64,000 bases of DNA, from NCBI RefSeq assembly GCF_003575965.1, contig NZ_QWJJ01000004.1, forward strand, positions 124,001 through 188,000, in the 5' to 3' direction. Below the pieces are notes generated by a model that was not told the origin of the DNA, ran no database searches, and was given only the letters and a program-made list of their open reading frames with translations. Positions 51,802-61,332 of the stretch are shown here, piece after piece; position 1 is the stretch's first letter, and every line of letters begins with the position of its first letter. A program made the position numbers and the translations under genes. Origin of the DNA: Pseudooceanicola sediminis (GTDB taxonomy: Bacteria; Pseudomonadota; Alphaproteobacteria; Rhodobacterales; Rhodobacteraceae).

Positions 51802-53097
51802 ATGTCTGATACGAACAAAAAGGCAACTCTCACCGTCGGGGACAAGACCTTCGAATTCCCGGTTCTTTCGCCCTCCGCCGGTCCCGACGTGATCGACATC
51901 CGTAAACTCTACGGCAGCACGGGCATGTTCACCTACGATCCCAGCTTCACGTCGACCGCCGCCTGCGACTCGACCATCACCTATATCGATGGCGAAGAAG
52001 GCGTCCTGCTGCACCGTGGTTATCCCATTGACCAGCTGGCCTCCAAATCGCACTTCCTCGAAGTGTGCTACCTGCTGCTCTACGGCGAACTGCCGAACGG
52101 CACCGAGCTGGAGAAGTTCGAATCCATCGTGACCAACCACACGATGGTGCACGAACAGATGCACCGCTTCTTTACCGGCTATCGCCGTGATGCGCATCCG
52201 ATGGCGATCATGGTCGGCACGGTCGGCGCCATGTCGGCCTTCTACCACGATTCCACGGACATCAATGACCCGCATCAACGCGAGGTCGCCTCGATCCGCC
52301 TGATCGCCAAGATGCCGACGATCGCCGCGATGGCCTATAAATACACCATCGGCCAACCCTTCGTGTACCCGCGCAACGACCTCGACTACGCGTCGAACTT
52401 CTTGCGCATGTGCTTTGCCGTCCCGGCCGAAGAATACCAGGTGAACCCGATCCTGGCCCGCGCGATGGACCGGATCTTCACGTTGCACGCGGACCACGAA
52501 CAGAACGCTTCGACCTCGACCGTGCGTCTGGCCTCGTCCTCGGGCGCCAACCCCTTCGCCTGCATCGCCGCCGGCATCGCCTGCCTCTGGGGTCCCGCCC
52601 ACGGTGGCGCCAATCAGGCCTGCCTCGAAATGCTGCGTGAAATCGGCACCGTGGACAAGATCCCGGAATACATCGCGCGCGCCAAGGACAAGAACGATCC
52701 CTTCCGCCTGATGGGCTTCGGCCACCGCGTCTACAAGAACTTCGACCCCCGCGCGACGGTGATGAAGGAATCAGCGGACGAAGTTCTCGACCTGCTCGGG
52801 ATCGAGGACAATCCCACGCTTCAGGTCGCCAAGGAACTCGAAAAACAGGCCCTCGCGGACCCCTACTTCACCGAGAAGAAGCTGTTCCCGAACGTCGATT
52901 TCTATTCGGGCATCATCCTCGAGGCGATGGGTTTCCCGACTTCGATGTTCACTCCGATCTTCGCGCTGTCGCGCACCATCGGCTGGATCTCGCAGTGGAA
53001 AGAGATGATCGAGGATCCGACCATGCGCATCGGTCGCCCGCGCCAACTCTACACCGGCGCCACGATGCGCGACTACGTGGATGTCGAAAACCGCTGA
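51802..53097 (+). CDS. gltA: Citrate synthase
   Basis: The 431-residue type II (hexameric) citrate synthase condenses oxaloacetate and acetyl-CoA. Motifs are [43 protein letters not shown] (the first His and the GPAHGGAN active-site region), [17 protein letters not shown] with the catalytic-loop His, and the C-terminal Asp in [10 protein letters not shown]. The start has GGAAGGGAAAC just upstream. A terminator follows. Confidence 0.95.
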   Translation: MSDTNKKATLTVGDKTFEFPVLSPSAGPDVIDIRKLYGSTGMFTYDPSFTSTAACDSTITYIDGEEGVLLHRGYPIDQLASKSHFLEVCYLLLYGELPNGTELEKFESIVTNHTMVHEQMHRFFTGYRRDAHPMAIMVGTVGAMSAFYHDSTDINDPHQREVASIRLIAKMPTIAAMAYKYTIGQPFVYPRNDLDYASNFLRMCFAVPAEEYQVNPILARAMDRIFTLHADHEQNASTSTVRLASSSGANPFACIAAGIACLWGPAHGGANQACLEMLREIGTVDKIPEYIARAKDKNDPFRLMGFGHRVYKNFDPRATVMKESADEVLDLLGIEDNPTLQVAKELEKQALADPYFTEKKLFPNVDFYSGIILEAMGFPTSMFTPIFALSRTIGWISQWKEMIEDPTMRIGRPRQLYTGATMRDYVDVENR

Positions 53098-53147
53098 GCG
53101 AGTCTGCACACTGACAGGGCCCTGACGCAAACGGCCTTGACTGTAAA

Positions 53148-53177
53148 AGGGCGGTGCTTTTGGCACCGCCCTCTTTT
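53148..53177 (+). terminator. Terminator of gltA
   Basis: GGGCGGTGC-CACC-type hairpin: GGGCGGTGC (53149-53157) pairs with GCACCGCCC (53163-53171), followed by TCTTTT. Confidence 0.85.
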
Positions 53178-53211
53178 CATCTGCGCGACCTGGCTCTCGT
53201 CATCTGGCCTA

Positions 53212-53251
53212 AAATACCCCGGGGGGCCGCCAGGCGGGGGCAGCGCCCCCT
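53212..53251. repeat. GC-rich intergenic repeat, copy 2
   Basis: A 40-bp copy of the element at 36082-36120, from AAATACCCCGGGGGG to AGCGCCCCCT. It abuts the stop codon of the minus-strand enoyl-CoA hydratase gene and lies after the gltA terminator, between convergent genes. Confidence 0.65.
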
Positions 53252-54026
53252 ACCGTCCCTCGAACTTGGGCGCTCGCTTTTCCAGGAACGACATCACGCC
53301 TTCCTTGAAGTCACGGGAATTGCCGCAGATGCCCTGCCCCTTGCCCTCGGCCGCCAGCTGCTCTTCCAGTGTGCGGTCCCAATTGCCGCGGATCACCTGC
53401 TTGATCTGCTGATAGGCCACCGTCGGTCCCTGCGCCAAATGCGCAGCACGACCCTGCCAGACCTTTTCAAACTCCTCATCCGCAACGGCCTCCCAGATCA
53501 TGCCCCAGTCATCGGCCTGCCGCGCACTGATTTTGTCGGCGAACAATGCGGCCCCCATCGCCTTTGCACTGCCCATGCTGCGCGGCATCCAGTAGGTGCC
53601 GCCCGCGTCCGGGATCAGACCGATACGGCTGAACGCCTGCAGGAAATAGGCGCTCTGCGTCGCGATCACCACATCGGCACACAGCGCCAGGTTCGCCCCG
53701 GCCCCCGCAGCCGCACCGTTCACCGCGCTGATCGTCGGGATCGGGCAGTCGACAATGGCGCGCAGCATGGGCAGGTATTCATCACGCAGCGTCCGCTCCA
53801 GATCCGGGTTCGCGACATTGGCCCGGTCCGAAAGATCCTGCCCGGAACAAAAGGCGCGGCCCTCGGCCGTCAGGACCAGAACACGCGCCTTGTCTGCTAC
53901 GTTGCGCGCCGCATCGGTAATTTCGGCCCGCATCTGGCTGTTCAGCGCATTCATCACCTCCGGCCTGTTCAGCTTAAGAACGGCGATGTCGTCGGCAATG
54001 TCCAACGTAATGGTCTGATAGGTCAC
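53250..54026 (-). CDS. Enoyl-CoA hydratase/isomerase family protein (PaaG-like)
   Basis: The 258-residue crotonase-fold protein has the oxyanion-hole segments AEGRAFCSGQDLSDR and NGAAAGAGANLALCADVV and the loop IGLIPDAGGTYWMPRSMG. The phrase ALFADKISARQADDWGMIWEAVADEE matches PaaG-type proteins (epoxyphenylacetyl-CoA isomerase) rather than the FadB group. Which acyl-CoA it acts on is open; no other phenylacetate genes are present in the window. It is transcribed leftwards and is convergent with gltA. Confidence 0.88.
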   Translation of the reverse strand: MTYQTITLDIADDIAVLKLNRPEVMNALNSQMRAEITDAARNVADKARVLVLTAEGRAFCSGQDLSDRANVANPDLERTLRDEYLPMLRAIVDCPIPTISAVNGAAAGAGANLALCADVVIATQSAYFLQAFSRIGLIPDAGGTYWMPRSMGSAKAMGAALFADKISARQADDWGMIWEAVADEEFEKVWQGRAAHLAQGPTVAYQQIKQVIRGNWDRTLEEQLAAEGKGQGICGNSRDFKEGVMSFLEKRAPKFEGR

Positions 54027-54099
54027 GGTGTCGGTCCTCCCTCATGAACATTTGCGCAGAGAACCAGAAGACGGCAATCCGTCAAACCGAAACACTGCG

Positions 54100-54561
54100 T
54101 CAATCGCGCAGAATTTCCTGCAGGCGCGCATCCTCTTCCTCTGTCAGTCCCGCCGGCTCATCTCCCGGCCGCCCCCGCCTGCGAATGAACAGCACTCCGA
54201 TCCCGAGACCGATCAGCAACATGCCCGGCCCCGCGCCCCACAGGACCCAGTTCGCCCCGCCGGCTGTCGGCATAAGCAAGACATATTCACCATAGCGCGC
54301 AACGATGAAATCCACGACCTCGGCGTCGCTGTCGCCCGCCACCAGTCGTTCGCGCACCAGAATCCGCAGATCGCGTGCAAGGTCTGCATTGGAATCGTCG
54401 ATATTCTCGTTCCGGCAAACCAGGCAACGCAGGCCCCGCGAAATGTCGCGAGCCCGCGTCTCCAGCGCCGGATCTGACAGGATCTCGTCCGGCTGCACCG
54501 CCAGGACGGGACCGGACAGCGCCATCCAGACCGCCAGGAGGATCAGCCCGCACCGCATCAT
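54100..54561 (-). CDS. ccmH: Cytochrome c-type biogenesis protein CcmH (CycL)
   Basis: The 153-residue protein has a signal peptide, the redox motif LRCLVCRNENIDDS with the LRCxxC cysteines, and one C-terminal membrane segment (WVLWGAGPGMLLIGLGIGVLFIRR). It reduces apocytochrome c for haem attachment in the periplasm. It starts at 54561, overlapping the ccmF stop by 4 bp (ATGA). Confidence 0.92.
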   Translation of the reverse strand: MMRCGLILLAVWMALSGPVLAVQPDEILSDPALETRARDISRGLRCLVCRNENIDDSNADLARDLRILVRERLVAGDSDAEVVDFIVARYGEYVLLMPTAGGANWVLWGAGPGMLLIGLGIGVLFIRRRGRPGDEPAGLTEEEDARLQEILRD

Positions 54562-56519
54562 TGGGCTGGCACCTCGGCGCGGGTGGGCTTTGCCGCACCC
54601 GCCGCGACGCGGTAGCGCCTGTCAGACAGACTCAACGCCCCGCCGAGCGCCATCAGCAAGGCGCCACCCCATATCCAGCTGGCCAACGGTTTGTAATAAC
54701 TGCGCATTGCCCAACCACCGCCGGCCTGCTCGTCGCCCACCACCACATAGATATCGCGCAGGATACCGTTGTTGATCGCGGCCTCGGTCGTTGGCATGCC
54801 CGCCACCGGGTAAAACCGCTTTTCCGGGTGCAGCGTCGCGATGTCCCCTCCTCCCCGGGCCAGCGTCACATCCCCCATGGTAGAGATGTAATTGGGCCCC
54901 TCGATGCGCGAAACGGAATTCAGCGTGATCTGATAGCCAGCCAGATCGACAGTATCCCCCAATTGCACGACACGGATATCTTCCTGCTGCCAGGCCAGCA
55001 TCGCTGAAACCCCGGCGATGCAAACACCAAGGCCGCCGTGCGCAACGGCACGCCCCCAATCGGCGCGGGGCAAACGCCGCAGCCGCCACAGCCCTCCCGT
55101 GCCGGTGCGGTTCAACAGATCGGTCACCGCCCCCGCCACCAGCCAGGTGGCCAGCAACATCCCGACCGGTCCAAGGGCCGACCGTCCGGACTGCATCGCC
55201 CAGACCAGCGCCGCCACCGCAACCGCCAGCACCGCTGCGGGCACCAGCTTGCGCAACACCCGCCCCAGCCTGGCCCGCTTCCATGGCAACATCGCCCCGA
55301 CCGGCAGCGCCGCACCAATGGCCACCATGAAGGGCGTGAAGGCCACGTTGAAAAACGGCTCGCCCACCGACAGCTTGCGGTCAAAGAACATCTCGGCCAC
55401 CAGCGGCCAAATCGTGCCGGTAAAGACGACAAAGGCCGCAACCCCCAGCAGCAGGTTGTTCAACACCAGGCCCGATTCCCGGCTGACCGTGGAAAACACG
55501 CCCTTTGAGGTCATCGCCTCGGCCCGTGCGGCGAACAGCGTCAGCGCGCCACCCATGAACAGCGCCAGAATGCCCAGCAGAAACACCCCCCGCTCTGGGT
55601 CGGTGGCAAAGGCATGAACCGACGTGAGGACGCCCGACCGGGTGATGAACGCCCCGATCAGCGAAAACCCGAACGCGATGATCGCCAGCAGTACGGTCCA
55701 GGCCTTCAGGCTTTCGCGCTTTTCGACAACGATGGCCGAATGCAGCAGGGCCCCGGCGATCAGCCACGGCATGAAGCTGGCGTTTTCCACGGGATCCCAG
55801 AACCAGAACCCGCCCCAGCCCAGTTCGTAATAGGCCCACCACGAGCCCAGGGCGATGCCGATGGTCAGGAAAATCCAAGCCGCCAGAGTCCAGGGGCGCA
55901 CCCAGCGTCCCCATGCCGCATCAACACGCCCCTCGATCAGGGCAGCAACGGCGAAGGAAAAGCTCATCGAGAGCCCGACATAGCCGAGGTAGAGAAACGG
56001 CGGATGGAACGCCAGACCGGGGTCCTGCAACAGCGGGTTCAGATCGTTGCCATCAAACGGCGGCACGGCAAGACGCAGGAACGGATTGGAGGTGAACAGG
56101 CTGAACGCCAGAAACGCCACCCCTATGGCCCCCTGCACCGCCAACACCCTTGCGCGCAATGTCGGCGGCAGATTGGTACCAAACAATGCAGCCGCAGCGC
56201 CAAACAGGGCTACGATCAGGATCCACAGCAGCATCGAGCCTTCGTGATTCCCCCACACACCGCTGATCTTGTACAGCAACGGTTTCGCCGAATGCGAATT
56301 CTCGACCACCAATCGCAATGAAAAGTCAGAGGTGACAAATGCGTGCATAAGCGCGGCGAAGGAAAATCCGACCAGCAAAAACTGGGTAATCGCCGCCGTC
56401 TCTCCTGCCGCCATCCATCCCGGCCAGCGCCTCTGCGCGCCGATCAGCGGTACGAATGTCTGAAAGATCGCGACCACGAAGGCAAGGATCAGGGTGAAAT
56501 GGCCAAGCTCTGTAAACAT
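54558..56519 (-). CDS. ccmF: Cytochrome c-type biogenesis protein CcmF
   Basis: The 653-residue multi-spanning membrane protein ligates haem to apocytochrome c. The WWD domain is seen in WAYYELGWGGFWFWDPVENASFMPW, and other family features are HPPFLYLGYVGLSMSFSFA, GVWGNHEGSMLLWILI and HAFATDPERGVFLL. The start at 56519 (MFTELGHFTLI) fits other CcmF proteins; the frame stays open to 56618 but would add a non-conserved tail, and no good ribosome binding site is visible. It and ccmH are one unit, separated from ccmE by the holin and endolysin genes. Confidence 0.92.
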   Translation of the reverse strand: MFTELGHFTLILAFVVAIFQTFVPLIGAQRRWPGWMAAGETAAITQFLLVGFSFAALMHAFVTSDFSLRLVVENSHSAKPLLYKISGVWGNHEGSMLLWILIVALFGAAAALFGTNLPPTLRARVLAVQGAIGVAFLAFSLFTSNPFLRLAVPPFDGNDLNPLLQDPGLAFHPPFLYLGYVGLSMSFSFAVAALIEGRVDAAWGRWVRPWTLAAWIFLTIGIALGSWWAYYELGWGGFWFWDPVENASFMPWLIAGALLHSAIVVEKRESLKAWTVLLAIIAFGFSLIGAFITRSGVLTSVHAFATDPERGVFLLGILALFMGGALTLFAARAEAMTSKGVFSTVSRESGLVLNNLLLGVAAFVVFTGTIWPLVAEMFFDRKLSVGEPFFNVAFTPFMVAIGAALPVGAMLPWKRARLGRVLRKLVPAAVLAVAVAALVWAMQSGRSALGPVGMLLATWLVAGAVTDLLNRTGTGGLWRLRRLPRADWGRAVAHGGLGVCIAGVSAMLAWQQEDIRVVQLGDTVDLAGYQITLNSVSRIEGPNYISTMGDVTLARGGGDIATLHPEKRFYPVAGMPTTEAAINNGILRDIYVVVGDEQAGGGWAMRSYYKPLASWIWGGALLMALGGALSLSDRRYRVAAGAAKPTRAEVPAQ

Positions 56520-56623
56520 GTGCCGGTTATAGGGCGCGGGCAGCACTCTAGCCAATTCAAATACGCGTAGGGGCGCGACCGAATTGTCGCGCCCCTTGTT
56601 TCGCCGTGCGTCCCCCAATGCCC

Positions 56624-57175
56624 TCAGTTGCGGGCGTGCCAGGCCGCCAGCGCCGGGTTGGGATCGCCCACACTAGGTTCCCCCTGTGCCACGCTGGCCG
56701 GTGGCGCAGTCTTGCGCAGGCTTTCCATCTGATCGATCGCTTTGCTGACCTGTGGCAGACGCGCGGCGCTCTGTACGATATCGCGCTGAAATTCCTGACC
56801 TTTCGCCTGATGGCGGGCGCCAAAGTAGAACGATACGACCGCCCCGATCAGCCACCACAATGCCTCGGGCACCAGCGCAAGACCCTGCATGCGCTCCGCG
56901 AACCACACCGGACTGGCCATAGACGCCCCCATCAGCCCGATACACCCAAGCGCCATTACCGGGCGTGGCAAGCGGTTCAACCCGTCCATGAAGCGATCAA
57001 AACCTTGCCGTGCATCGCGAAACTCGCCGGCGTGCTGTTGCAGCGCCGCATTCACCGCCTCGTTTTCACGCTGCGATGCCGCCTCTGCATTGACCCGGAA
57101 AACCTCCGCCGTCTCCCGCACCACGTTGCGGCCGCTGCCGAACAGCGTGCCAAAGACGATATCGATCAACCCCAT
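56624..57175 (-). CDS. Holin, gene-transfer-agent type
   Basis: The 183-residue protein has a soluble N-terminal part (MGLIDIVFGTLFGSGRNVVRETAEVF, then coiled-coil-prone RVNAEAASQRENEAVNAALQQ), followed by hydrophobic segments at about residues 73-93 (LPRPVMALGCIGLMGASMASP) and 107-126 (ALVPEALWWLIGAVVSFYFG). It fits the 3-TM holin family (PF11351) associated with gene transfer agents. It would form membrane pores for release of particles. It overlaps the endolysin gene by 10 bp. The start at 57175 has GGAGGG six bases before it. Confidence 0.85.
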   Translation of the reverse strand: MGLIDIVFGTLFGSGRNVVRETAEVFRVNAEAASQRENEAVNAALQQHAGEFRDARQGFDRFMDGLNRLPRPVMALGCIGLMGASMASPVWFAERMQGLALVPEALWWLIGAVVSFYFGARHQAKGQEFQRDIVQSAARLPQVSKAIDQMESLRKTAPPASVAQGEPSVGDPNPALAAWHARN

Positions 57176-57780
57176 TGCGCGACCCTCCGCTGAAAGTCGC
57201 TCTCCGTGAGGTGATAGCGCGGCGAAATGAACTCCTCCGCGCGGCGGATCCAACCGCCCTTGCCGCCGTTGCGGGCGCATACATACTTGCGGCTGGCTGC
57301 GCGTTTGTCCGCGATCTGGAAATAATAGTTCCGCCGCGCGATTCCATAGGCATCCGCCAACAGGTCCGGGGCGTCCTGATCCGCCGCGAGGCTGGCGCGG
57401 ATCGTCTGCGGTCCGATGATCCCGTCGACGCTGACATCCCACCCCATCTGGCACAGCAGACGCTGCAGGATCTTGACGGCATTCGACCCGGCGTTGACGT
57501 GCATGTCAAAGACACTGGCCCACAGCGTTTCCGGCAACCTGTCGATGCCGGGGCGGTGAAAGTAGTGATCGACAAAAATGCCGACTGCCTGGTCCCGCTT
57601 CAGCGCCCTGATATCTGCGACGTTCACGTCACCGTCGTGATCCAGATCCAGCCCGAGCCGCCGCATCGTCGCCAGCGTCACGCCGAAATTCGTCGCCCCG
57701 CCCGGATCGTCGGGGTCGTTGACGTAGCCACCTTCACGGGCCACGATCTGTTCTGCAATGCGATGTACCTCGGTGGACAT
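57166..57780 (-). CDS. Endolysin, glycoside hydrolase family 108 (GTA-type lysozyme)
   Basis: The 204-residue protein has an N-terminal GH108 N-acetylmuramidase domain with catalytic Glu16 in VAREGGYVNDPDDPGGATNFGVT, and a C-terminal peptidoglycan-binding type 3 domain from about residue 110 (DVSVDGIIGPQTIRASLAAD and RNYYFQIADKR). DLDHDGDVNVADI (45-57) is an EF-hand-like calcium site, common in this family. It would digest peptidoglycan once the adjacent holin acts. The start at 57780 has AGGAG eight bases before it. It lies between ccmE and ccmF and has no phage structural genes around it. Confidence 0.88.
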   Translation of the reverse strand: MSTEVHRIAEQIVAREGGYVNDPDDPGGATNFGVTLATMRRLGLDLDHDGDVNVADIRALKRDQAVGIFVDHYFHRPGIDRLPETLWASVFDMHVNAGSNAVKILQRLLCQMGWDVSVDGIIGPQTIRASLAADQDAPDLLADAYGIARRNYYFQIADKRAASRKYVCARNGGKGGWIRRAEEFISPRYHLTESDFQRRVAQWG

Positions 57781-57864
57781 GGTCGCGTCTCCTGCACGAT
57801 TTTCACCGTGCCGAGGATGGGACACGCCCGGTTAACCAGGCCTTCCCGCAGCGTACGCTCGCGC

Positions 57865-58323
57865 TCAGCTGCCACCTTGCGCGCCGTCTGCCGGCTTGTA
57901 GACACCCTGTTCCTTCAGCGCGTCCACCACCTCTTTCGGCATGTAGCTCTCATCATGTTTGGCAAGGATCTCAGTCGCTTCGAATACGCCGTTCACGTAG
58001 CGCCCCGTCCCGATCATGCCCTGTCCCTCGCCAAACAGATCCGGCAGGATACCCCTGTAGACAACCGGGACCGACGCCCCGCCATCCGTCACCGCAAAAT
58101 GGATGACCTCGCCCGCGTCGCGGGTCAGGGTGCCCTCTTCCACCAGACCGCCCAGGCGGAACCGCTCGGTCGGGGCGGGAATATCGGCCATGATCTGGCT
58201 TGGCGAACGGAAAAAGTTGATGCCGTCGCGCATGGCATAGCCGACCAACGCGGTCGACGCGATCAGCGCGATCGCCGCGAGAACGATGACCTGTATCCGC
58301 CGCTTCTTTTTCAGCCCGCGCAT
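57865..58323 (-). CDS. ccmE: Cytochrome c maturation haem chaperone CcmE
   Basis: The 152-residue protein is anchored by one N-terminal helix (IQVIVLAAIALIASTALVGYA). The periplasmic beta-barrel has FRLGGLVEEGTL, VPVVYRGILPDLFGEGQG and the haem-binding His123 in ILAKHDESYMP. It delivers haem to CcmF. It is preceded by argC at 9 bp and followed by the lysis genes at 84 bp. Confidence 0.94.
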   Translation of the reverse strand: MRGLKKKRRIQVIVLAAIALIASTALVGYAMRDGINFFRSPSQIMADIPAPTERFRLGGLVEEGTLTRDAGEVIHFAVTDGGASVPVVYRGILPDLFGEGQGMIGTGRYVNGVFEATEILAKHDESYMPKEVVDALKEQGVYKPADGAQGGS

Positions 58324-58332
58324 CGGCGCGCC

Positions 58333-59361
58333 TTACGGGAACAGCGGGGCCATCATCAGCCCCTCGGTTTCAGGCAGGCCCAGCATCAGGTTGGCATTCT
58401 GGATCGCCTGCCCGCTCGACCCCTTGCACAGGTTATCCAGTGCGGACACCACGATGGCCCGCCCGCCGATACGGTCGCCGGTCACCCCGATGTGCACAAA
58501 GTTCGACCCCCGGATGTGATGGGTCGAGGGCGTCTCGCCAAAGGGCAGGACCTCGATGAAAGGTTCATTCGCATAGGCGGCCTGCAACGCGGCATGAATG
58601 GCCTGCGCTTCGCCTTTCAGATAGGCGGTGCACAGGATGCCACGGTTCGCGGGCATCAGGTGCGGCGTGAACTGCACCTTGACCGCCCGACCGGCCAGCC
58701 TTGAGAATTCCTGGTCGAACTCGCCCAGATGGCGATGCGTGCCGCCGACGGCATAGGCATTGTAGCCCTCGCTCAGCTCGGCGTGCAGCAGGTTTTCCTT
58801 CAGGCTGCGCCCGGCGCCTGAGACGGCACATTTCATGTCCAGGATGATCTCGTCCAGATCGATCACCCCCGCTTCGATCAGCGGGCGAACGGTGAACTGA
58901 CCTGTCGCGGCGTTGCAGCCGGTGCCGGCCACCAGACGTGCGGCGCGGATCTCGTCGCGATAGAACTCGGTCAGACCATAGACCGCCTCTCGCTGCATCT
59001 CGACCGCCGCATGGGCGTTGCCATACCATTTTTCGTACTCGGCCGGATCACGCAGCCGGAAATCCGCCGAAAGGTCGACGATCTTCAGCGTCTTCGGCAG
59101 ATCGCGGATCACCTCCTGGCTGGTCTTGTGCGGCAGGGCGCAGAACGCCAGGTCGATCCGGTCAAAGTCGATCTGATCCACCGTCACAAGATCCGGCAAT
59201 CTCAGGTGTCGCAGATGGGGATAGACCGAATCCATGCTCTGACCGGCCTTTGAATTGGCGGCCAGCGCAGCAATCTCCATCCCGGGATGGGTGGCGATCA
59301 GGCGGATAAGCTCGGCCCCGGTATACCCCGAGGCGCCGATGATTGCGATCTTCTTGGTCAT
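58333..59361 (-). CDS. argC: N-acetyl-gamma-glutamyl-phosphate reductase
   Basis: The 342-residue enzyme makes N-acetylglutamate semialdehyde in arginine synthesis. It has the NADP-binding [17 protein letters not shown] at the start, the active-site Cys149 in [12 protein letters not shown] and the NVHIG-like [32 protein letters not shown] near the end. The start at 59361 with GGGGAA upstream matches the family; the open frame continues to 59415. Confidence 0.94.
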   Translation of the reverse strand: MTKKIAIIGASGYTGAELIRLIATHPGMEIAALAANSKAGQSMDSVYPHLRHLRLPDLVTVDQIDFDRIDLAFCALPHKTSQEVIRDLPKTLKIVDLSADFRLRDPAEYEKWYGNAHAAVEMQREAVYGLTEFYRDEIRAARLVAGTGCNAATGQFTVRPLIEAGVIDLDEIILDMKCAVSGAGRSLKENLLHAELSEGYNAYAVGGTHRHLGEFDQEFSRLAGRAVKVQFTPHLMPANRGILCTAYLKGEAQAIHAALQAAYANEPFIEVLPFGETPSTHHIRGSNFVHIGVTGDRIGGRAIVVSALDNLCKGSSGQAIQNANLMLGLPETEGLMMAPLFP

Positions 59362-59467
59362 GGTTTCCCCGCAGACGCGTAAACGAGACTTACATGCGGC
59401 ATGGGCCGCGTGCATTCAAGGTGTTTCAATGGGTCGCGGCGCACGGGCAACAGGGTGCCGGGCGCGC

Positions 59468-60280
59468 TCAGGCGGCGTGGAAATCGATCCGTCGTCGCAG
59501 GAACTGCGTCGCATGGGTCGATACGCGGCCCGGATTTCCCGTGGTCAGAAACATCGACACCTCGCCCGGGCCGCGCATCTGCGGCCGCCGAACCAGATAA
59601 TCGGCCAGCGATTCCGCGACGAGGTTGGCCTGCGAATAGACCGAGACATCTGGCCCCAGTGCGGCCTGGAACACCTCTTCCATCAAAGGATAATGCGTAC
59701 AGCCAAGGATCGCGGCCTGCGGTTTCGGCATCTTGCGTTGCAATGCCTCGACGTGGGATTTCACCAGCGCCTCGGCCAGGATCATGTCGCCTTCCTCGAT
59801 CGCATCGACCAGGCCACCGCAGGCCTGTGCCTCGACATCGACGCCGATGGCGCGAAACGCCAGCTCGCGCTGAAAGGCGCGGCTCGACACGGTCGCAGGC
59901 GTGGCAAACAGCGCCACATGCTCCACCGCGACTTCACGTGGCGGCGAATTGTCGCCCCACTGACGCTCCGTCAGCGCCTCGATCAGCGGCACGAAGACGC
60001 CCAGCACGCGCTTGTCCTGCGGCACCCAGCTTTCCTGCATACGGCGCAAGGCCGCGGCGCTGGCGGTATTGCACGCCAGGATCACCAGATCGCAGCCCGC
60101 ATCGAACAGGCGCTGCGTGCCCTTCTTGGTCAGCTCAAAGATATCGTCGGCGTCACGCACACCGTAGGGCGCACAGGCATTGTCGCCGTAATAGACAAAG
60201 GGCACGTCCGGCAGACGCTTTGTGCAAGCGTCCAGCACGGTCAGCCCGCCCAGACCCGAATCAAAGATACCAACTGCCAT
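59468..60280 (-). CDS. murI: Glutamate racemase
   Basis: The 270-residue enzyme makes D-glutamate for peptidoglycan. Its two catalytic cysteines are Cys70 in ILACNTAS and Cys194 in ILGCTHYPL, with the N-terminal [14 protein letters not shown] containing the conserved Asp. It is followed 106 bp later by argC and preceded by an acyltransferase gene on the same strand. Confidence 0.94.
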   Translation of the reverse strand: MAVGIFDSGLGGLTVLDACTKRLPDVPFVYYGDNACAPYGVRDADDIFELTKKGTQRLFDAGCDLVILACNTASAAALRRMQESWVPQDKRVLGVFVPLIEALTERQWGDNSPPREVAVEHVALFATPATVSSRAFQRELAFRAIGVDVEAQACGGLVDAIEEGDMILAEALVKSHVEALQRKMPKPQAAILGCTHYPLMEEVFQAALGPDVSVYSQANLVAESLADYLVRRPQMRGPGEVSMFLTTGNPGRVSTHATQFLRRRIDFHAA

Positions 60281-60323
60281 GTTCCACGCCTGCCATTCCG
60301 TGCCGAGGGGACCGCCCCGTGGG

Positions 60324-61247
60324 CTATTGCGCCCGATATTTCAGATCGAATTCGAAACCGTAATCGTAGGTTTTCAACGGCTTCGGCGACAGGTCATAGG
60401 TCGCTTTGCGCAGGAAATCCATCATTGCTTTCGTGTCGCCAGACAACCCGCCCAACACCTGCGGGGCAATCGGCTCACCGATCACCACATTTACCGGCAG
60501 GTCGATGCGCGTCCGGAATTCACGCAGCAGCAGCCCCATCCGCAGGGTTGAATGCAGATGGCTGGCAATCTGGAACAGCCGGGAGGTATGGCCATCGAAA
60601 AACACCGGCACCACCGTTGCACCGCTTTTGGCGATCATGCGGGCGGTAAAGCCGCGCCATCCGGGGTCCATGGGGTGCGAAAACGGTTTTAGCCCGGTGC
60701 TGACCGTGCCGCCGGGAAACACCCCGATCGCCCCGCCCTGCCCCAGATAGCGCAGCGATTCCTTGCGGGTTTGCAGGTTCATCGCCACCGCTTCGCGGGT
60801 CTCGTCAAAGCTGATCGGCAGGATCACGCGGTCAAGATCGCTGGACTTGTTGAACACGCGGTTGGCCAGCACCCGGAAATCGCCCCGCCGTTCCTGAAGG
60901 ATGTGCCCCATCATCAACCCGTCCAGGATACCGTAGGGATGATTGGCGATCAGGATCAGCGGCCCCGTCGCGGGGATATTGTCCATCGACCCACCGATCA
61001 CGTTCAGGCTCAGCCCGTAGCGCTCCATGATGATCGACCAGAAATCACGCCCGGCCTCCTCCATGTCGCGATCGTAGCCGTCCGCGCGCCGGATCAGCGC
61101 ATGACGGCCCAGGACATTTTCCATGACACGGATAACCGCACGACCGGCCCTGGTGGCCGCACTATGGGCATAGGACAGCTCACGCGCGACCTGTCGCCGG
61201 GTTGGGGGGCGCGCGCCATCAGGGTTTGGCAGGACAGTCGCAGTCAT
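60324..61247 (-). CDS. Lysophospholipid acyltransferase family protein
   Basis: The 307-residue protein has the PlsC-like acyltransferase fold with NHPYGILDG at residues 102-110, where His103 and Asp109 are the catalytic pair, and FPGGTVSTG. The NHP(Y/F)GxLDG form and FPGGTVST are those of hemolysin-like acyltransferases such as the acyltransferase part of ornithine-lipid synthesis (OlsF-type). It would transfer acyl chains to a lysolipid at the inner membrane. Substrate not determined. Confidence 0.85.
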   Translation of the reverse strand: MTATVLPNPDGARPPTRRQVARELSYAHSAATRAGRAVIRVMENVLGRHALIRRADGYDRDMEEAGRDFWSIIMERYGLSLNVIGGSMDNIPATGPLILIANHPYGILDGLMMGHILQERRGDFRVLANRVFNKSSDLDRVILPISFDETREAVAMNLQTRKESLRYLGQGGAIGVFPGGTVSTGLKPFSHPMDPGWRGFTARMIAKSGATVVPVFFDGHTSRLFQIASHLHSTLRMGLLLREFRTRIDLPVNVVIGEPIAPQVLGGLSGDTKAMMDFLRKATYDLSPKPLKTYDYGFEFDLKYRAQ

Positions 61248-61332
61248 GGCTGGTTATCCGGGCTATCAGCAGCGTATTCGATCTATCTAGTCACCTCCCC
61301 GGATTCGTTCCAGCTTTGTATGAAGATCCCCT

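Noticed and set aside
56624-57780. Prophage remnant
   Set aside because: No integrase, attachment site, structural or replication gene is adjacent, and both lysis genes are intact and of GTA type.
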